The notes beneath the pieces were generated by a model. It ran no database searches. It was not told the origin of the DNA and worked only from the letters and a program-made list of their open reading frames with translations. Made by a program: the position numbers and the translations under genes. A stretch of DNA of 64,000 bases from Bhargavaea cecembensis (GTDB lineage: Bacteria; Bacillota; Bacilli; Bacillales_A; Planococcaceae), in the NCBI RefSeq assembly GCF_001619585.1, contig NZ_LQNT01000011.1, positions 310,001 through 374,000 on the forward strand, read 5' to 3'. Shown piece by piece: positions 33,316 to 42,257 of this stretch (position 1 is its first letter; every line of letters starts with the position of its first letter).

Positions 33316-34911
33316 TTACTCCTGCGGAATCACGATTGTGAACCTCGCACCGCCCAACTCGCTTTTAGCCACATAAATCTGACCGTTGAGCGAATTAAGT
33401 GCACTTTTGGCAATGGCGAGGCCGATGCCATGATCTCCTTCGCTTTTTGTCGTGAATCCTTCTTGAAAAATCTCTTCTGCCATCTTTTCCGGCACGCCCG
33501 CACCGTTATCTTCAATATCAAAAACAATCTCTTTTCCTAAATCCGTAAAAGATACATTCACCCTGCCCTCACTCCGGTTCTTTTTACGGGCAGCTTCCAT
33601 CGCATTGTCAATCACATTGCCGATGATCGGAACAAACTGATTAGACTTTGACATCTCCAGTTCACTGCTCATATGGCTTCCGGGATCAATCACCAATTGG
33701 ACCTGCAGTTCTTTGGCCCGATTCACCTTTCCGAGCAGACATGCCGCTATCAACGGGTCTCTGACAGATGACATTAGAAATGAAATGACATCTTGCCGAT
33801 CGCTCACCTCTGAAGAGACGATGTTGATTGCACGATCATACTCTTGCAGGACGAGCAGCCCATAGATGGTGTTGAGCTTATTTAGAAATTCATGGTTTTG
33901 TGCTCTCATATTCTCAGAGAAATTCTTGATCTTCGAGAATTCTTCGGTTAACTGTTCAATTTCCGAAACGGAACGGATTGTCAGGACCACGCCGCCGACT
34001 TCATCCTGCTTAAGGATCGGCGATGCATCCAGCACATAGAATTGCTGGTCCAGCAGCAGCTTTTTGTTATTGGCGCTTTGCTTTGTCGAGATGACCTGAT
34101 CGATATATGTTGTCAACTGATGCTGATTGATGATTGTTTCCACAGACAGTTGGTGATCACCCAACAGTTCTCTGGCCCGCCTATTCATTGATGTAATTTT
34201 CTTTTCATTGTTTACAGTAATCGTAGCATCAAGAATCGATTCAAGCGTCGCTTCCTTCTCTTGAAAAAGATAAGATATCTCTTCCGGTTCCAATCCAAAG
34301 GTAAGCTTTTTCATCCGCCTGGCAATCATGACCGCACCGGCGATTCCCAAGAAAAGTGGAATTATTGATAATTGGATGATGTGTCTTCGGTAATCAAATA
34401 CTTGCGCCTCAATCCGGTTGATCAGAAAACCAACGGAGGAAACGCCAATCAGATCCCCTTCTTCGTTCCAGATCGGCGTCTTAGCCTTGATGGCTGGACC
34501 GGAAACCCCTTCCCCCCGATAAATGATCGAACGGTGTTCCTTGAAGACCGCGTCGTTGCTCGTCGCAGTGGGTTCACCAATATTCTCGGGATTGGGATTC
34601 GAGTAACGCAAACCCTTTTCATTGGCGACGACCACATAGTCCGCGCCCGATATATGCCGGATTTCTTCTGCAATGGGCTGGATGGCGACAGACGGCTGTT
34701 TATCTTCGAATGCCTTTATGATGTCCTCATTTTGTGCCGTCAATTTGGCGACAGTCATCGCCTGTTCCCCCATATAGCTTTCCACGATATCGTCAAGCAT
34801 GGTTGAAAACAAAACGATGATCAGCAACGCACTGGTGCAGATGACGATGACGATAAGAATGGTGAGTTGTGTCAGTAACGTGATGTGCTTTCTTTTTCGT
34901 GTAACGCCCAT
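33316..34911 (-). CDS. citS: citrate/malate-type sensor histidine kinase, CitS-like
   Basis: 531 residues. Membrane segment ~12-36, extracytoplasmic PDC sensor ~40-178 (GADYVVVANEKGLRYSNPNPENIGEP), second membrane segment ~182-200, PAS ~220-325, then phospho-His in AQNHEFLNKLNTIYG and HATPase motifs GNVIDNAMEA, DIEDNGAGVPE and HGIGLAIAK. Belongs to the DcuS/CitA group, so a di- or tricarboxylate is the likely signal. The ribosome site is distant (GGAG 13 bases before ATG). Confidence 0.9.
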   Translation of the reverse strand: MGVTRKRKHITLLTQLTILIVIVICTSALLIIVLFSTMLDDIVESYMGEQAMTVAKLTAQNEDIIKAFEDKQPSVAIQPIAEEIRHISGADYVVVANEKGLRYSNPNPENIGEPTATSNDAVFKEHRSIIYRGEGVSGPAIKAKTPIWNEEGDLIGVSSVGFLINRIEAQVFDYRRHIIQLSIIPLFLGIAGAVMIARRMKKLTFGLEPEEISYLFQEKEATLESILDATITVNNEKKITSMNRRARELLGDHQLSVETIINQHQLTTYIDQVISTKQSANNKKLLLDQQFYVLDASPILKQDEVGGVVLTIRSVSEIEQLTEEFSKIKNFSENMRAQNHEFLNKLNTIYGLLVLQEYDRAINIVSSEVSDRQDVISFLMSSVRDPLIAACLLGKVNRAKELQVQLVIDPGSHMSSELEMSKSNQFVPIIGNVIDNAMEAARKKNRSEGRVNVSFTDLGKEIVFDIEDNGAGVPEKMAEEIFQEGFTTKSEGDHGIGLAIAKSALNSLNGQIYVAKSELGGARFTIVIPQE

Positions 34912-35123
34912 TTGCTCAGTGTCGCTCCTGTCTTGAATATAAACCGCTTACAAGTCGTATCCAATCATTATATCCCGACAATACAGATTGTTCAATGTAC
35001 GGTTGGATCAGCGGGAAGTGCGGTGAATTTTGAGTCCAAAGAAGAGTTCACCAAACCTCCACGGCCTCTTCTCAGTTTGGCCAGATGCACATGCTACACT
35101 TTGGGTAATGGAGGTTGAATCGA

Positions 35124-36224
35124 ATGAAACAGGCAATTACCGACAATCCGCTCATGACGAAAGCCGAACAGTTTATCAGAGAATGCTACGGGGAGCTTGG
35201 CATCCCGGAGGACCGGCAGGAGGATCGGATCCGGGAAATCCGTTCGGAAGTGGAAGCCACCGGAACGTATGTCCACACGTCCTTTGAACTTACACACGGG
35301 GCCAGGATGGCGTGGCGCAACAGTAACCGATGCATCGGGCGGCTGCTCTGGCACACCCTGCATGTTGTCGATGCCCGCCATGTGAGCACTGCAGAAGATG
35401 CGTATGAACAACTGCTGGACCATATCCGCTTTGCCACGAATAGCGGGAAGGTCCGCTCCACGATCACCGTTTTCCCGCCGCGAAAAGACGGAATTGACCC
35501 GCTCCGGGTCCTCAACCATCAGCTGATCCGCTACGCAGGGTATGAGGCTGGCGAACAGGTGACCGGCGATCCGGCATCCCTCCGATTTACCCGCCTGTGC
35601 GAAAAGCTCGGCTGGCAGGGAGAAGGCACGCCATTCGACGTCCTCCCCCTCGTCGTCCGGGAAAACGGGAAAGACCCCGAACTTTTCAGAATTCCGGACG
35701 ACGTCGTCATGGAAGTGCCGATCACCCATCCGGATAACGGCAGATTCCGCGAGCTTGGCCTGAAATGGTATGCCGTCCCGATGATCTCGGATATGCTGCT
35801 GGAAATCGGCGGAATCGAGTATCCGATGGCGCCGTTCAACGGCTGGTACATGGGCACGGAAATCGGCGCGAGGAACTTCGCGGATGAGGACCGCTATCAC
35901 CTCCTGCCGGCCGTGGCGGATGTGTTAGGGCTCGATACGTCGTCCAACCGGTCGCTCTGGGTCGACCGTTCCCTCGTCGAGCTGAACGTCGCTGTGCTGC
36001 ATTCCTATCAGCAGGCCGGTGTCACGCTTGTCGACCATCATACGGCGGCCGAGCAGTTCCGGAAGTTCGAGGAAAACGAGCGGAAAAACGGCCGCGCCGT
36101 CACCGGAAACTGGTCCTGGCTCATTCCCCCGCTGTCCCCTGCGTCGACCCACATTTTCCACAAGCCATATCATAATGAAAAGCTGACTCCGAATTACTTT
36201 TATCAGGAGCCGCCTGAAATCTGA
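35124..36224 (+). CDS. nos: nitric oxide synthase oxygenase
   Basis: 366-residue bacterial NOS oxygenase domain without reductase. Heme-ligand Cys70 in AWRNSNRCIGR; substrate region GIEYPMAPFNGWYMGTEIGARN with the arginine-binding Glu; C-terminal dimer/pterin residues TGNWSWLIPPLSPASTHIFH. Makes NO from arginine with a borrowed reductase; in Bacillales it guards against oxidative stress. ATG at 35124 follows GGAGG nine bases upstream; TTG 35115 is unlikely. Single gene. Confidence 0.95.
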   Translation: MKQAITDNPLMTKAEQFIRECYGELGIPEDRQEDRIREIRSEVEATGTYVHTSFELTHGARMAWRNSNRCIGRLLWHTLHVVDARHVSTAEDAYEQLLDHIRFATNSGKVRSTITVFPPRKDGIDPLRVLNHQLIRYAGYEAGEQVTGDPASLRFTRLCEKLGWQGEGTPFDVLPLVVRENGKDPELFRIPDDVVMEVPITHPDNGRFRELGLKWYAVPMISDMLLEIGGIEYPMAPFNGWYMGTEIGARNFADEDRYHLLPAVADVLGLDTSSNRSLWVDRSLVELNVAVLHSYQQAGVTLVDHHTAAEQFRKFEENERKNGRAVTGNWSWLIPPLSPASTHIFHKPYHNEKLTPNYFYQEPPEI

Positions 36225-36253
36225 AAGGGACCCATCCGCCGATGGGTCCCTTG
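36225..36253 (+). terminator. weak terminator after nos
   Basis: Strong 12-bp stem AAGGGACCCATC / GATGGGTCCCTT, but only GCTTATT follows it. Confidence 0.55.
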
Positions 36254-36377
36254 CTTATTCCGTCTTCCTGACTACGATCCGATTTTTCCTCTAGCAAACA
36301 ATCTGATCCCTCAACAAAGACACTGTATAAGATTTCCATTCATTGGTCGGTTTGACCACGGGGAACAAAAATCCGTT

Positions 36378-36415
36378 CATATGATATAAAGACTGAAATT
36401 GTTACAATTTCGGTC
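36378..36415 (+). promoter_or_regulatory. mother-cell-like -10 and a 25-bp palindrome before the Cys-rich gene
   Basis: CATATGATA (36378-36386) fits the CATANNNTA -10 of SigK/SigE promoters; the -35 is unclear. Five bases later, 36391-36415 is an inverted repeat, GACTGAAATTGT / ACAATTTCGGTC, 11 of 12 pairs around one base. It lies before the ribosome site (36434) and may be an operator. Confidence 0.45.
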
Positions 36416-36447
36416 CTATGACAATACTTTAGAAAGGAGGAGCTAAG

Positions 36448-37149
36448 ATGAGCACATACTCTAGTTCCGAATGGTATAAAGATGACGATTACCACAAGGA
36501 ATACAACTGCCATGGGCATGATGGATGCAAGGGCAACTGCCATGGATATGGCGGATGCAAAGGCTACTGCCACGGACAAGGCGGATGCAAGGGCAGCTGC
36601 CACGGACAAGGCGGATGCAAAGGCAACTGCCACGGACAGGGCGGATGCAAAGGCAGCTGTCACGGACAGGGCGGATGCAAAGGCAACTGCCACGGACAGG
36701 GCGGATGCAAGGGCAACTGCCACGGACAACATGGAAAATGCCATTGCAGCGGCAAGGGGCACTGCGATGATTGCCATCACGGATCCTGCAGAAGGTTTAT
36801 CTGCGACGATGATTTCAGACTGCGCTTAGGCGGCCTGCAAAATGGATTGGGCTTCCGTCTCAGGCAGCTGATCGGCTGCTATGCAGAATTCACCCTGGAA
36901 GACGACAAGGTCGTCCACGGAAAAATATGTCATGTCGGATCCAACTTTGTTGAAATGCTGGTGGATGAGTCCGCTCCCCAAACCGAAGACCCACCCAAGG
37001 CGGCTGCTGAAGACAAGAATGATGATCCGGATCCAAAAGAAAAAGAACCGTATCCTAAGAAGAAAACCCACACCATGATCTTCTCATTGGAAAAGATCAA
37101 TCATTTAAAACATCGATGCGGATGCACTGGTCCTTGCGGATGCAAGTAA
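36448..37149 (+). CDS. Cys/His/Gly decapeptide-repeat protein with Sm-like C-terminal domain
   Basis: 233 residues. Residues 21-90 are seven decapeptides of the form CHG-x-GGCKG-x (x mostly Q and N/S), followed by a Cys/His cluster to ~118. Residues ~137-225 contain a beta-rich pattern (LIGCYAEFTLEDDKVVHGKICHVGSNFVEML, later TMIFSLEKINHL) like the small barrels in the mnx genes, interrupted by a charged Pro/Lys linker. A last CGCTGPCGCK tail ends it. Strong AAAGGAGGAG upstream. Metal binding and a surface-structural role are inferred; no named family recognised. Confidence 0.75.
   Translation: MSTYSSSEWYKDDDYHKEYNCHGHDGCKGNCHGYGGCKGYCHGQGGCKGSCHGQGGCKGNCHGQGGCKGSCHGQGGCKGNCHGQGGCKGNCHGQHGKCHCSGKGHCDDCHHGSCRRFICDDDFRLRLGGLQNGLGFRLRQLIGCYAEFTLEDDKVVHGKICHVGSNFVEMLVDESAPQTEDPPKAAAEDKNDDPDPKEKEPYPKKKTHTMIFSLEKINHLKHRCGCTGPCGCK
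36508..36717 (+). repeat. 30-bp tandem repeat inside the Cys-rich gene, seven units
   Basis: Each unit encodes CHG-x-GGCKG-x. The middle units differ by only one to three bases (for example caaggc/cagggc), so the array has been homogenised or expanded recently. Confidence 0.92.
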
Positions 37150-37226
37150 CCGATTGATTCAGAAAGCATGACTGAGGGGGATGGATTTGATCCTCCCCTC
37201 ATTTGAGATGAGGAGGATACCATGCC

Positions 37227-37703
37227 ATGACAGATGTTTTCAAGAAGATCCTTGCCGAGAGCAGCGGACATTCTGTTATAAAACGCATGCATTTATTTCT
37301 TATGCTCCATTTAAATAATGGGACCGCCTTTTCCGTTTCGGCGGAAGATGATTCGGGAGAACTTTTCAACACTCATCTGTTCAGGTTTGAGCATCACATT
37401 CCACACCGCCGTTGTGTGACCTTGATACCGGTTCATCCGCTTACCCATATTGCTTCCCCCAAGTCCTCCGTCACGGTGGACCTTCACTCGTTCTGCGGCT
37501 TTCAATGGGTGGATCCGAAAAGGCTGACGAAGATACCGGATCACCGCTCTGATCCGGCTCAAGGTCATTTGAGTGTGCGAAAAGATGATCCGATAGACGT
37601 TTCAAATGTCTTATCCAAACACCCGAAAGTCTCCCGGTCCACAACCGTCATTCCGTTTGATAAGATCAAGAAGATTACGATCAGACCAAATAAAGGGAAA
37701 TAG
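37227..37703 (+). CDS. possible CotY/CotZ-like spore-coat protein
   Basis: 158 residues. Not clearly recognised. The order FKKILAES near the start, a hydrophobic pair of strands, RRCVTLIPV, and TVDLHSFCGFQWVDPKRL resembles the CotY/CotZ/ExsY pattern CCATLRxL ... TVDLxCFCAIQCLxP, but most cysteines are missing. AGGAGGATACC upstream of ATG 37227. It follows the Cys-rich gene by 77 bases on the same strand and ends in a terminator, so the pair may be one transcript. Confidence 0.5.
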   Translation: MTDVFKKILAESSGHSVIKRMHLFLMLHLNNGTAFSVSAEDDSGELFNTHLFRFEHHIPHRRCVTLIPVHPLTHIASPKSSVTVDLHSFCGFQWVDPKRLTKIPDHRSDPAQGHLSVRKDDPIDVSNVLSKHPKVSRSTTVIPFDKIKKITIRPNKGK

Positions 37704-37744
37704 AGCTGCAGCGATGAGAGGTTACCATCGCTTCGGCTCTTTTG
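37703..37744 (+). terminator. terminator after the CotY/CotZ-like gene
   Basis: Stem GAGCTGCAGCGATG / CATCGCTTCGGCTC followed by TTTTGTT. Confidence 0.7.
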
Positions 37745-37778
37745 TTGTGGCACCAACCTTACAGTCCTGCCGCCAACT

Positions 37779-37815
37779 AAAAGGGAACCATCCGGACAGC
37801 GGACGGCTCCCTTTT
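37779..37815 (-). terminator. terminator at the end of the mnx-side transcript
   Basis: Minus-strand stem AAAAGGGAGCCGTCCG / CGGATGGTTCCCTTTT; lies five bases after the stop of the Sm-like gene. Confidence 0.85.
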
Positions 37816-37819
37816 GATA

Positions 37820-38536
37820 TCAAACTGCTTCCTTCACTATTTTGATCATCGTGATTCTTCCCATCGGGATGATCTCAACGTCTTTCTTGACCTTCAGGAC
37901 AACCGATTCCTCGTTGACATCCGTTACGAATCCCACAATCGTCTCATCACCGAGTGTAAGTTCAACCGTTTTGGCCTCCAGGAACAACAGGTAAATATTG
38001 AATCTCATCCTGAAGAACAGATGCAGCAATTGTGGAGACGAAGCCACGGTTGCGCCGAAATTGAACGTCAGGTCCCGGCGGAGACAAGGGTCGATCTCCC
38101 GCAGTTCCGCTTCATGGTCAGGTTCAGCAAACCTTCCGCATGGTTCCACTTTTGCAATGGTCCGGTAAGGCAGGATGACTTCCGTCTGTTCATCCAGGAG
38201 AACCGCAAAGTCATGTCCGGCTGTGTGGACTTTTCCCATTACCGTCCGTCCGCCCCCGATTTCCACTTTTACCTGTAACCCCATCAGCCCGGAGAACACC
38301 TTCAGGAACGTTTCTTCCGGCGGTCTTTCATCATCCAAAGCAAGATCCAGGAGCAGGTTATTGGCGGCATCGATTCTATCGATCAGCTCTGCAAGTTCCC
38401 TATCCGGAAGACAGCCCGTAGGTGATGGAAATTCAGGAGATTGGAGTCTTTCCGGACAGCAGCTGTCGTCGATGCAAAAGTCTTCTATGGTGTCCTGAGC
38501 CACGAGCGGCAGCTGATCACCGGCAGCAAACTTCAT
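37820..38536 (-). CDS. protein with two Sm-like (DUF2642-type) domains, downstream of mnxG
   Basis: 238 residues, no named family. Two barrels are visible: ~84-132 (LMGLQVKVEIGGGRTVMGKVHTAGHDFAVL, VILPYRTIAKVEP) and ~184-234 (AKTVELTLGDETIVGFVTDVNEESVVL, IIPMGRITMIKI). An N-terminal segment carries FCIDDSCCPE and GC. It starts 80 bases after mnxG with GGAAAGGAGG eight bases upstream, and no convincing terminator lies between, so it is probably an eighth gene of the mnx transcript. ATG 38536 preferred over GTG 38545. Confidence 0.68.
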   Translation of the reverse strand: MKFAAGDQLPLVAQDTIEDFCIDDSCCPERLQSPEFPSPTGCLPDRELAELIDRIDAANNLLLDLALDDERPPEETFLKVFSGLMGLQVKVEIGGGRTVMGKVHTAGHDFAVLLDEQTEVILPYRTIAKVEPCGRFAEPDHEAELREIDPCLRRDLTFNFGATVASSPQLLHLFFRMRFNIYLLFLEAKTVELTLGDETIVGFVTDVNEESVVLKVKKDVEIIPMGRITMIKIVKEAV

Positions 38537-38615
38537 GCTATTCACCTCCTTTCCCCGATGCTCCCATAAGACAGGGAGAGGCCGGATCGCACCTCTCCCC
38601 TTCTTTGGAATTCTT

Positions 38616-41600
38616 CTATTCCCGAAGCGGTGGCAGGTGCTTTTGAAGGGTCTTATGAACCCTCATGATGCCCCACATGCCCTGCTCGATATCCCAGCGG
38701 ATGTTTCCGGAGCGGTACATATAGTCACCCGGATTCCCCGCCAGCGAGCCAGCTCCGCCGTTTAACAGCAAGTTGCGGACAGCTCCGGCAACGCTAAATC
38801 CGACGAACGATTCAACCCGTGAATTGGCATCTTTTGCATCAAAGTGCCAGCGGTGGCCATGCAGGTGGAATGTGTGTGACCTGCGCCTTTCTGCCGGCGT
38901 CACCAGCCGGATGGTGACCGGATCCCTCACATAGCTCTCAAACACCGGCGTGGCCGGGTCTTCGAACACGTTGGAGGAAAACAGTTCATGGAGCACCGGG
39001 TGCTCACGGTAGCGGTTGATGAGACGCTCGGAGCGGTAGTTGAATCCCCGTGACCCCTGATCGTAAGTGTCCACCAGGTCTGCATCAGCTTCCGGCGGAG
39101 CCAGTAGAATGCCGTCGACCGGGTCAACGATCAGCTGGTCGTCATTATCCAGAAGACGAACGCCGTCATGCATGACCAGTACAAACTCTCTGATATCCGG
39201 AAGCAGCGGATTCTTCAGGATCACATTGGCTCCGGAGCGTACGGGCTTCAGCGAATACGGATCGACATATTCCGTAAATCTGGGCTCGGCAATGAATGCT
39301 CCGAAGGCACCGTGGCCTTTGTGGTTGCGGATGTCCGCCATATCCCACAAACCGCAGGCGCCAACCTGGGAATCCACAAACCATCGATAGGTCCTGCTTT
39401 CGCCCGGCCCGACTGTCTGGTCACCGTTGAATCCGACCGTTTCTCCGGAAGAGGTTTTGACATCATAGTCAATCAGCTGCGGGTGCAGCGAAATCCTGAG
39501 GGACGGCGGATAGAACGCCTGCTCCTTGACCTGCGGATACGGGTAGATGCCGTCCTTGAACGGGAACAGGTCGAGTTTCAGCATGCTGGTCAGGGTCACA
39601 TCGACTGTATCCCCCACGTTTGCCCGGAGAATCAGCGGCTCCGGGGTCTTCTTCCCAGCCAGCAGATCCTTCATGTCTGCACGGTGGGCAAATACGATTC
39701 CATGGGGATCATGGTCTCCGTACCGGTTGTACTGCAGCGGAATCTGGAAAGCGACGATGTCAAATTTCCGGACCGGACCTTTAACCGGCCGGCAGGTCGG
39801 GTCATCGGCGGGCGGTGCATGTCCTGTGCATTCCGGCAGCGGCTTGCTCTGTTTCGGCGGCAATGGCCGGTCCGACAGAGGAATCAGGTCCGGCACCCGC
39901 TCGGCATATGCACGGATCAGCCCCCACAGACCGTTCCACAGATCCTCCTCTGTTTCAAAGGCCCATAAATAATCTCCGGCTCTTGGAATAAAGGTCTCCA
40001 GCGTGAACGACTCCGATATTCCGGTGTGCTGCTGGCTGTCCAGCCGGGAATAGAGGTCGCCGCGTTCCTTTAGCCACCTGAGCCCGTGGACGTTAAAGCT
40101 ATGGGACTCTTCCTGCGCCCCCTGGAGCAGCCGGATACGGATCGGGTCACCCTCATAGGCCCGAAGAATCGGCGTCACCGGATCACCGTGGACGTGTGAG
40201 CTGAAGCTATAGGCCGGATCGCAATCCGGACCCAGCCGGAACTGCAGCGGCTCGTTTTTATAGTTCACTCCGAACAGACCGGGATCATCCTGCGAACCCG
40301 GGAATTTCGGGGGGTTCAGCGGTTTTCCGTCATTGTCAAACAAAAGCGTGAAGTCCTGTGAAAACAGGGCGAAATCCCGGTAGTTCGGAATGAGCGGATT
40401 CTCTACGGTCACTTGCGTTCCATGGTCCACTTCGTCGCCCGTCCTCGGATCAAGGAAAGTGGAAAAGCGGGGATGGATCACGCCAGAACCGAATACACCG
40501 TGCTGCTGGTGGGACAGCGGGAACAGGTGATCATGGAAGAACCACGCCTTCAGCTCAACGTCCGCAAAATAGGAATATTGGGCCGTTTCCCCCGGCAGGA
40601 CGGATGAATCGTAATTCCATCCCACATTCGCCCCGTCACAGACAAGCACATCGAATTTGACGAAGTGAATGTGGAATCCGTTCTCATACGTCCTTGTGAC
40701 GAGCTGGAACGCGTCGCCGTCCAAAATATGCGGCAGCCTGTTCGTGTAATTGATCTTGATGCATGTATTGGCATTTGCGTGAATGACAAGCGGTTCCGGC
40801 TCTTTCTTACCTGAACAGACATCCTCCAGGTCTTCGTCCAGGACATACATCCGGCCCTTTGGATCGTGCCAGCCTTGCTTGTTATACGTGATGGGGAGTT
40901 CAATGACCGAAATATTAAATTCCTTGACCTCGACCCCCGGCGGACACGGCTCGGTGAAGACTGCACCCGGCCGCGGATTCGGAACGGCCGCGTGCCGCTC
41001 CAGTTCAGTCAATCCCCTGCCGCCGACAATGCCGAGCGGCGGACGGGGCGCTTTGTTCCCGACCTTGCCCGGAATGAAGTTTGGAAATCCGGGTCTCAGC
41101 TTGGTCGGTTTTGGCGGCGGATCCCGGTCCGGAAGGGGCTGCAGTGCCTTGATCGGCACCCCGTTCGGGTAACACTGGCTTCCATCCTGCAGGGTATTGA
41201 AGATCCGGTTCATCCCCCACATGCCGGCTGCAAAATGGGGATACAGGTGACAGTGAACGATTGCGTCACCGAAAGCCCCCTGTAAACTGCCCAGACCGTA
41301 GAGCGGCTCAATCGTATAGTGAGACTGAGGGCTGATTGCCTGGGCATCAAAGATTTCGGATGCCAGATCTCCCGGATCACTGAACCATTGATGGACATGA
41401 TAGTGGAACACGTGGGTTTCCTTGGAACCTCCGTGGAAGAGGCGGATTTTCGCGGGATCCCCCACATAGCCCCTCAGGATGGGCGCAGACGGATCTCCGA
41501 ACACCCACGAATCATGGTGGACTTCCTCCCCCGCAGCATTTGGGGCGACGACGCCTTCCGAAAGCAGCTGGGACCGCCGGTTTTCCGGTTCATAGCGGTA

Positions 41601-42254
41601 GTTGGCCCCATGAAACGATTCTTCATCCTGGTTGGTGATATGGTTGATCGGCCGGTTCCCGGTGATATCGTCCACTTCCATTTCATCATGAAACATCCAG
41701 ACATATTCCCGGAATGACGGCAGAAACGGATGATGGATATCTGCATACACCCCGCTGTTGCTTGGTTTCCCGGTCACCGGGTCTGTCCACCAGGAAAAAC
41801 GGTTTTGCACCACCAGCGCGCCGAAAAGGCCGTTTGTACTTGAGCCGTTTTCCGTGCTTGACGGATTGCCCAAGTCCGAGAAGAAGTAATTTCCCCCCTG
41901 AACGGCATGGATTTTGTAAAGCACACATTCACCGGGTGCTGCGGTGCTGTCTTTGTTGAAGCCCACCATGGCACCATCGGAATCACAGACATCGTAATCC
42001 GCTTCCTGGAAATGGATTCCGGTATTAAACGGCAGCTTGTTCTCGAACAACACTTCTACGAAATCGCCCTCATTGGCCCGGATAACAAGGGGCTCAACGA
42101 GATCGACCGGTGTAAACGGGTTTTTCCTGACAAGATCCTTCACTTTCTGCTCATTTTCTTTTAGTACGTACATCATGCCATTTGGGTTGTGGTCTCCGAA
42201 TGTATTGACCACAATCCGGATCGGAATGGCCACCACGTGGTACCTGCGTATCAT
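38616..42254 (-). CDS. mnxG: manganese-oxidising multicopper oxidase MnxG
   Basis: 1,212 residues, the size of MnxG from marine Bacillus (about 1,217). Three repeats of a two-cupredoxin unit start at residues ~1, ~443 and ~835, each with the pattern VVAIPI...GDHNPNGMMYVL, i.e. six domains as in ceruloplasmin. Copper motifs: FHYHVH (283-288), HCHLYPHFAAGMWG (334-347), GFHIHF (~526), WFFHDHLFP (571-579) and HTFHLHGHRWHF near 1140. No signal peptide. MnxG oxidises Mn(II) to Mn(IV) oxide on the spore surface in a complex with MnxE/MnxF. Preceded by AAAGGAGG, three bases after mnxF. Confidence 0.9.
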   Translation of the reverse strand: MIRRYHVVAIPIRIVVNTFGDHNPNGMMYVLKENEQKVKDLVRKNPFTPVDLVEPLVIRANEGDFVEVLFENKLPFNTGIHFQEADYDVCDSDGAMVGFNKDSTAAPGECVLYKIHAVQGGNYFFSDLGNPSSTENGSSTNGLFGALVVQNRFSWWTDPVTGKPSNSGVYADIHHPFLPSFREYVWMFHDEMEVDDITGNRPINHITNQDEESFHGANYRYEPENRRSQLLSEGVVAPNAAGEEVHHDSWVFGDPSAPILRGYVGDPAKIRLFHGGSKETHVFHYHVHQWFSDPGDLASEIFDAQAISPQSHYTIEPLYGLGSLQGAFGDAIVHCHLYPHFAAGMWGMNRIFNTLQDGSQCYPNGVPIKALQPLPDRDPPPKPTKLRPGFPNFIPGKVGNKAPRPPLGIVGGRGLTELERHAAVPNPRPGAVFTEPCPPGVEVKEFNISVIELPITYNKQGWHDPKGRMYVLDEDLEDVCSGKKEPEPLVIHANANTCIKINYTNRLPHILDGDAFQLVTRTYENGFHIHFVKFDVLVCDGANVGWNYDSSVLPGETAQYSYFADVELKAWFFHDHLFPLSHQQHGVFGSGVIHPRFSTFLDPRTGDEVDHGTQVTVENPLIPNYRDFALFSQDFTLLFDNDGKPLNPPKFPGSQDDPGLFGVNYKNEPLQFRLGPDCDPAYSFSSHVHGDPVTPILRAYEGDPIRIRLLQGAQEESHSFNVHGLRWLKERGDLYSRLDSQQHTGISESFTLETFIPRAGDYLWAFETEEDLWNGLWGLIRAYAERVPDLIPLSDRPLPPKQSKPLPECTGHAPPADDPTCRPVKGPVRKFDIVAFQIPLQYNRYGDHDPHGIVFAHRADMKDLLAGKKTPEPLILRANVGDTVDVTLTSMLKLDLFPFKDGIYPYPQVKEQAFYPPSLRISLHPQLIDYDVKTSSGETVGFNGDQTVGPGESRTYRWFVDSQVGACGLWDMADIRNHKGHGAFGAFIAEPRFTEYVDPYSLKPVRSGANVILKNPLLPDIREFVLVMHDGVRLLDNDDQLIVDPVDGILLAPPEADADLVDTYDQGSRGFNYRSERLINRYREHPVLHELFSSNVFEDPATPVFESYVRDPVTIRLVTPAERRRSHTFHLHGHRWHFDAKDANSRVESFVGFSVAGAVRNLLLNGGAGSLAGNPGDYMYRSGNIRWDIEQGMWGIMRVHKTLQKHLPPLRE

Positions 42255-42257
42255 GGT

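Noticed and set aside
36340-36780. 146-residue minus-strand Ala/Val/Ser repeat protein
   Set aside because: Antisense of the decapeptide repeats; the plus frame has a strong ribosome site and a folded C-terminal domain.
38546-38615. Terminator between mnxG and the next gene
   Set aside because: A GGGGAGAGG/CCTCTCCC stem exists but no T run follows, so read-through is more likely.
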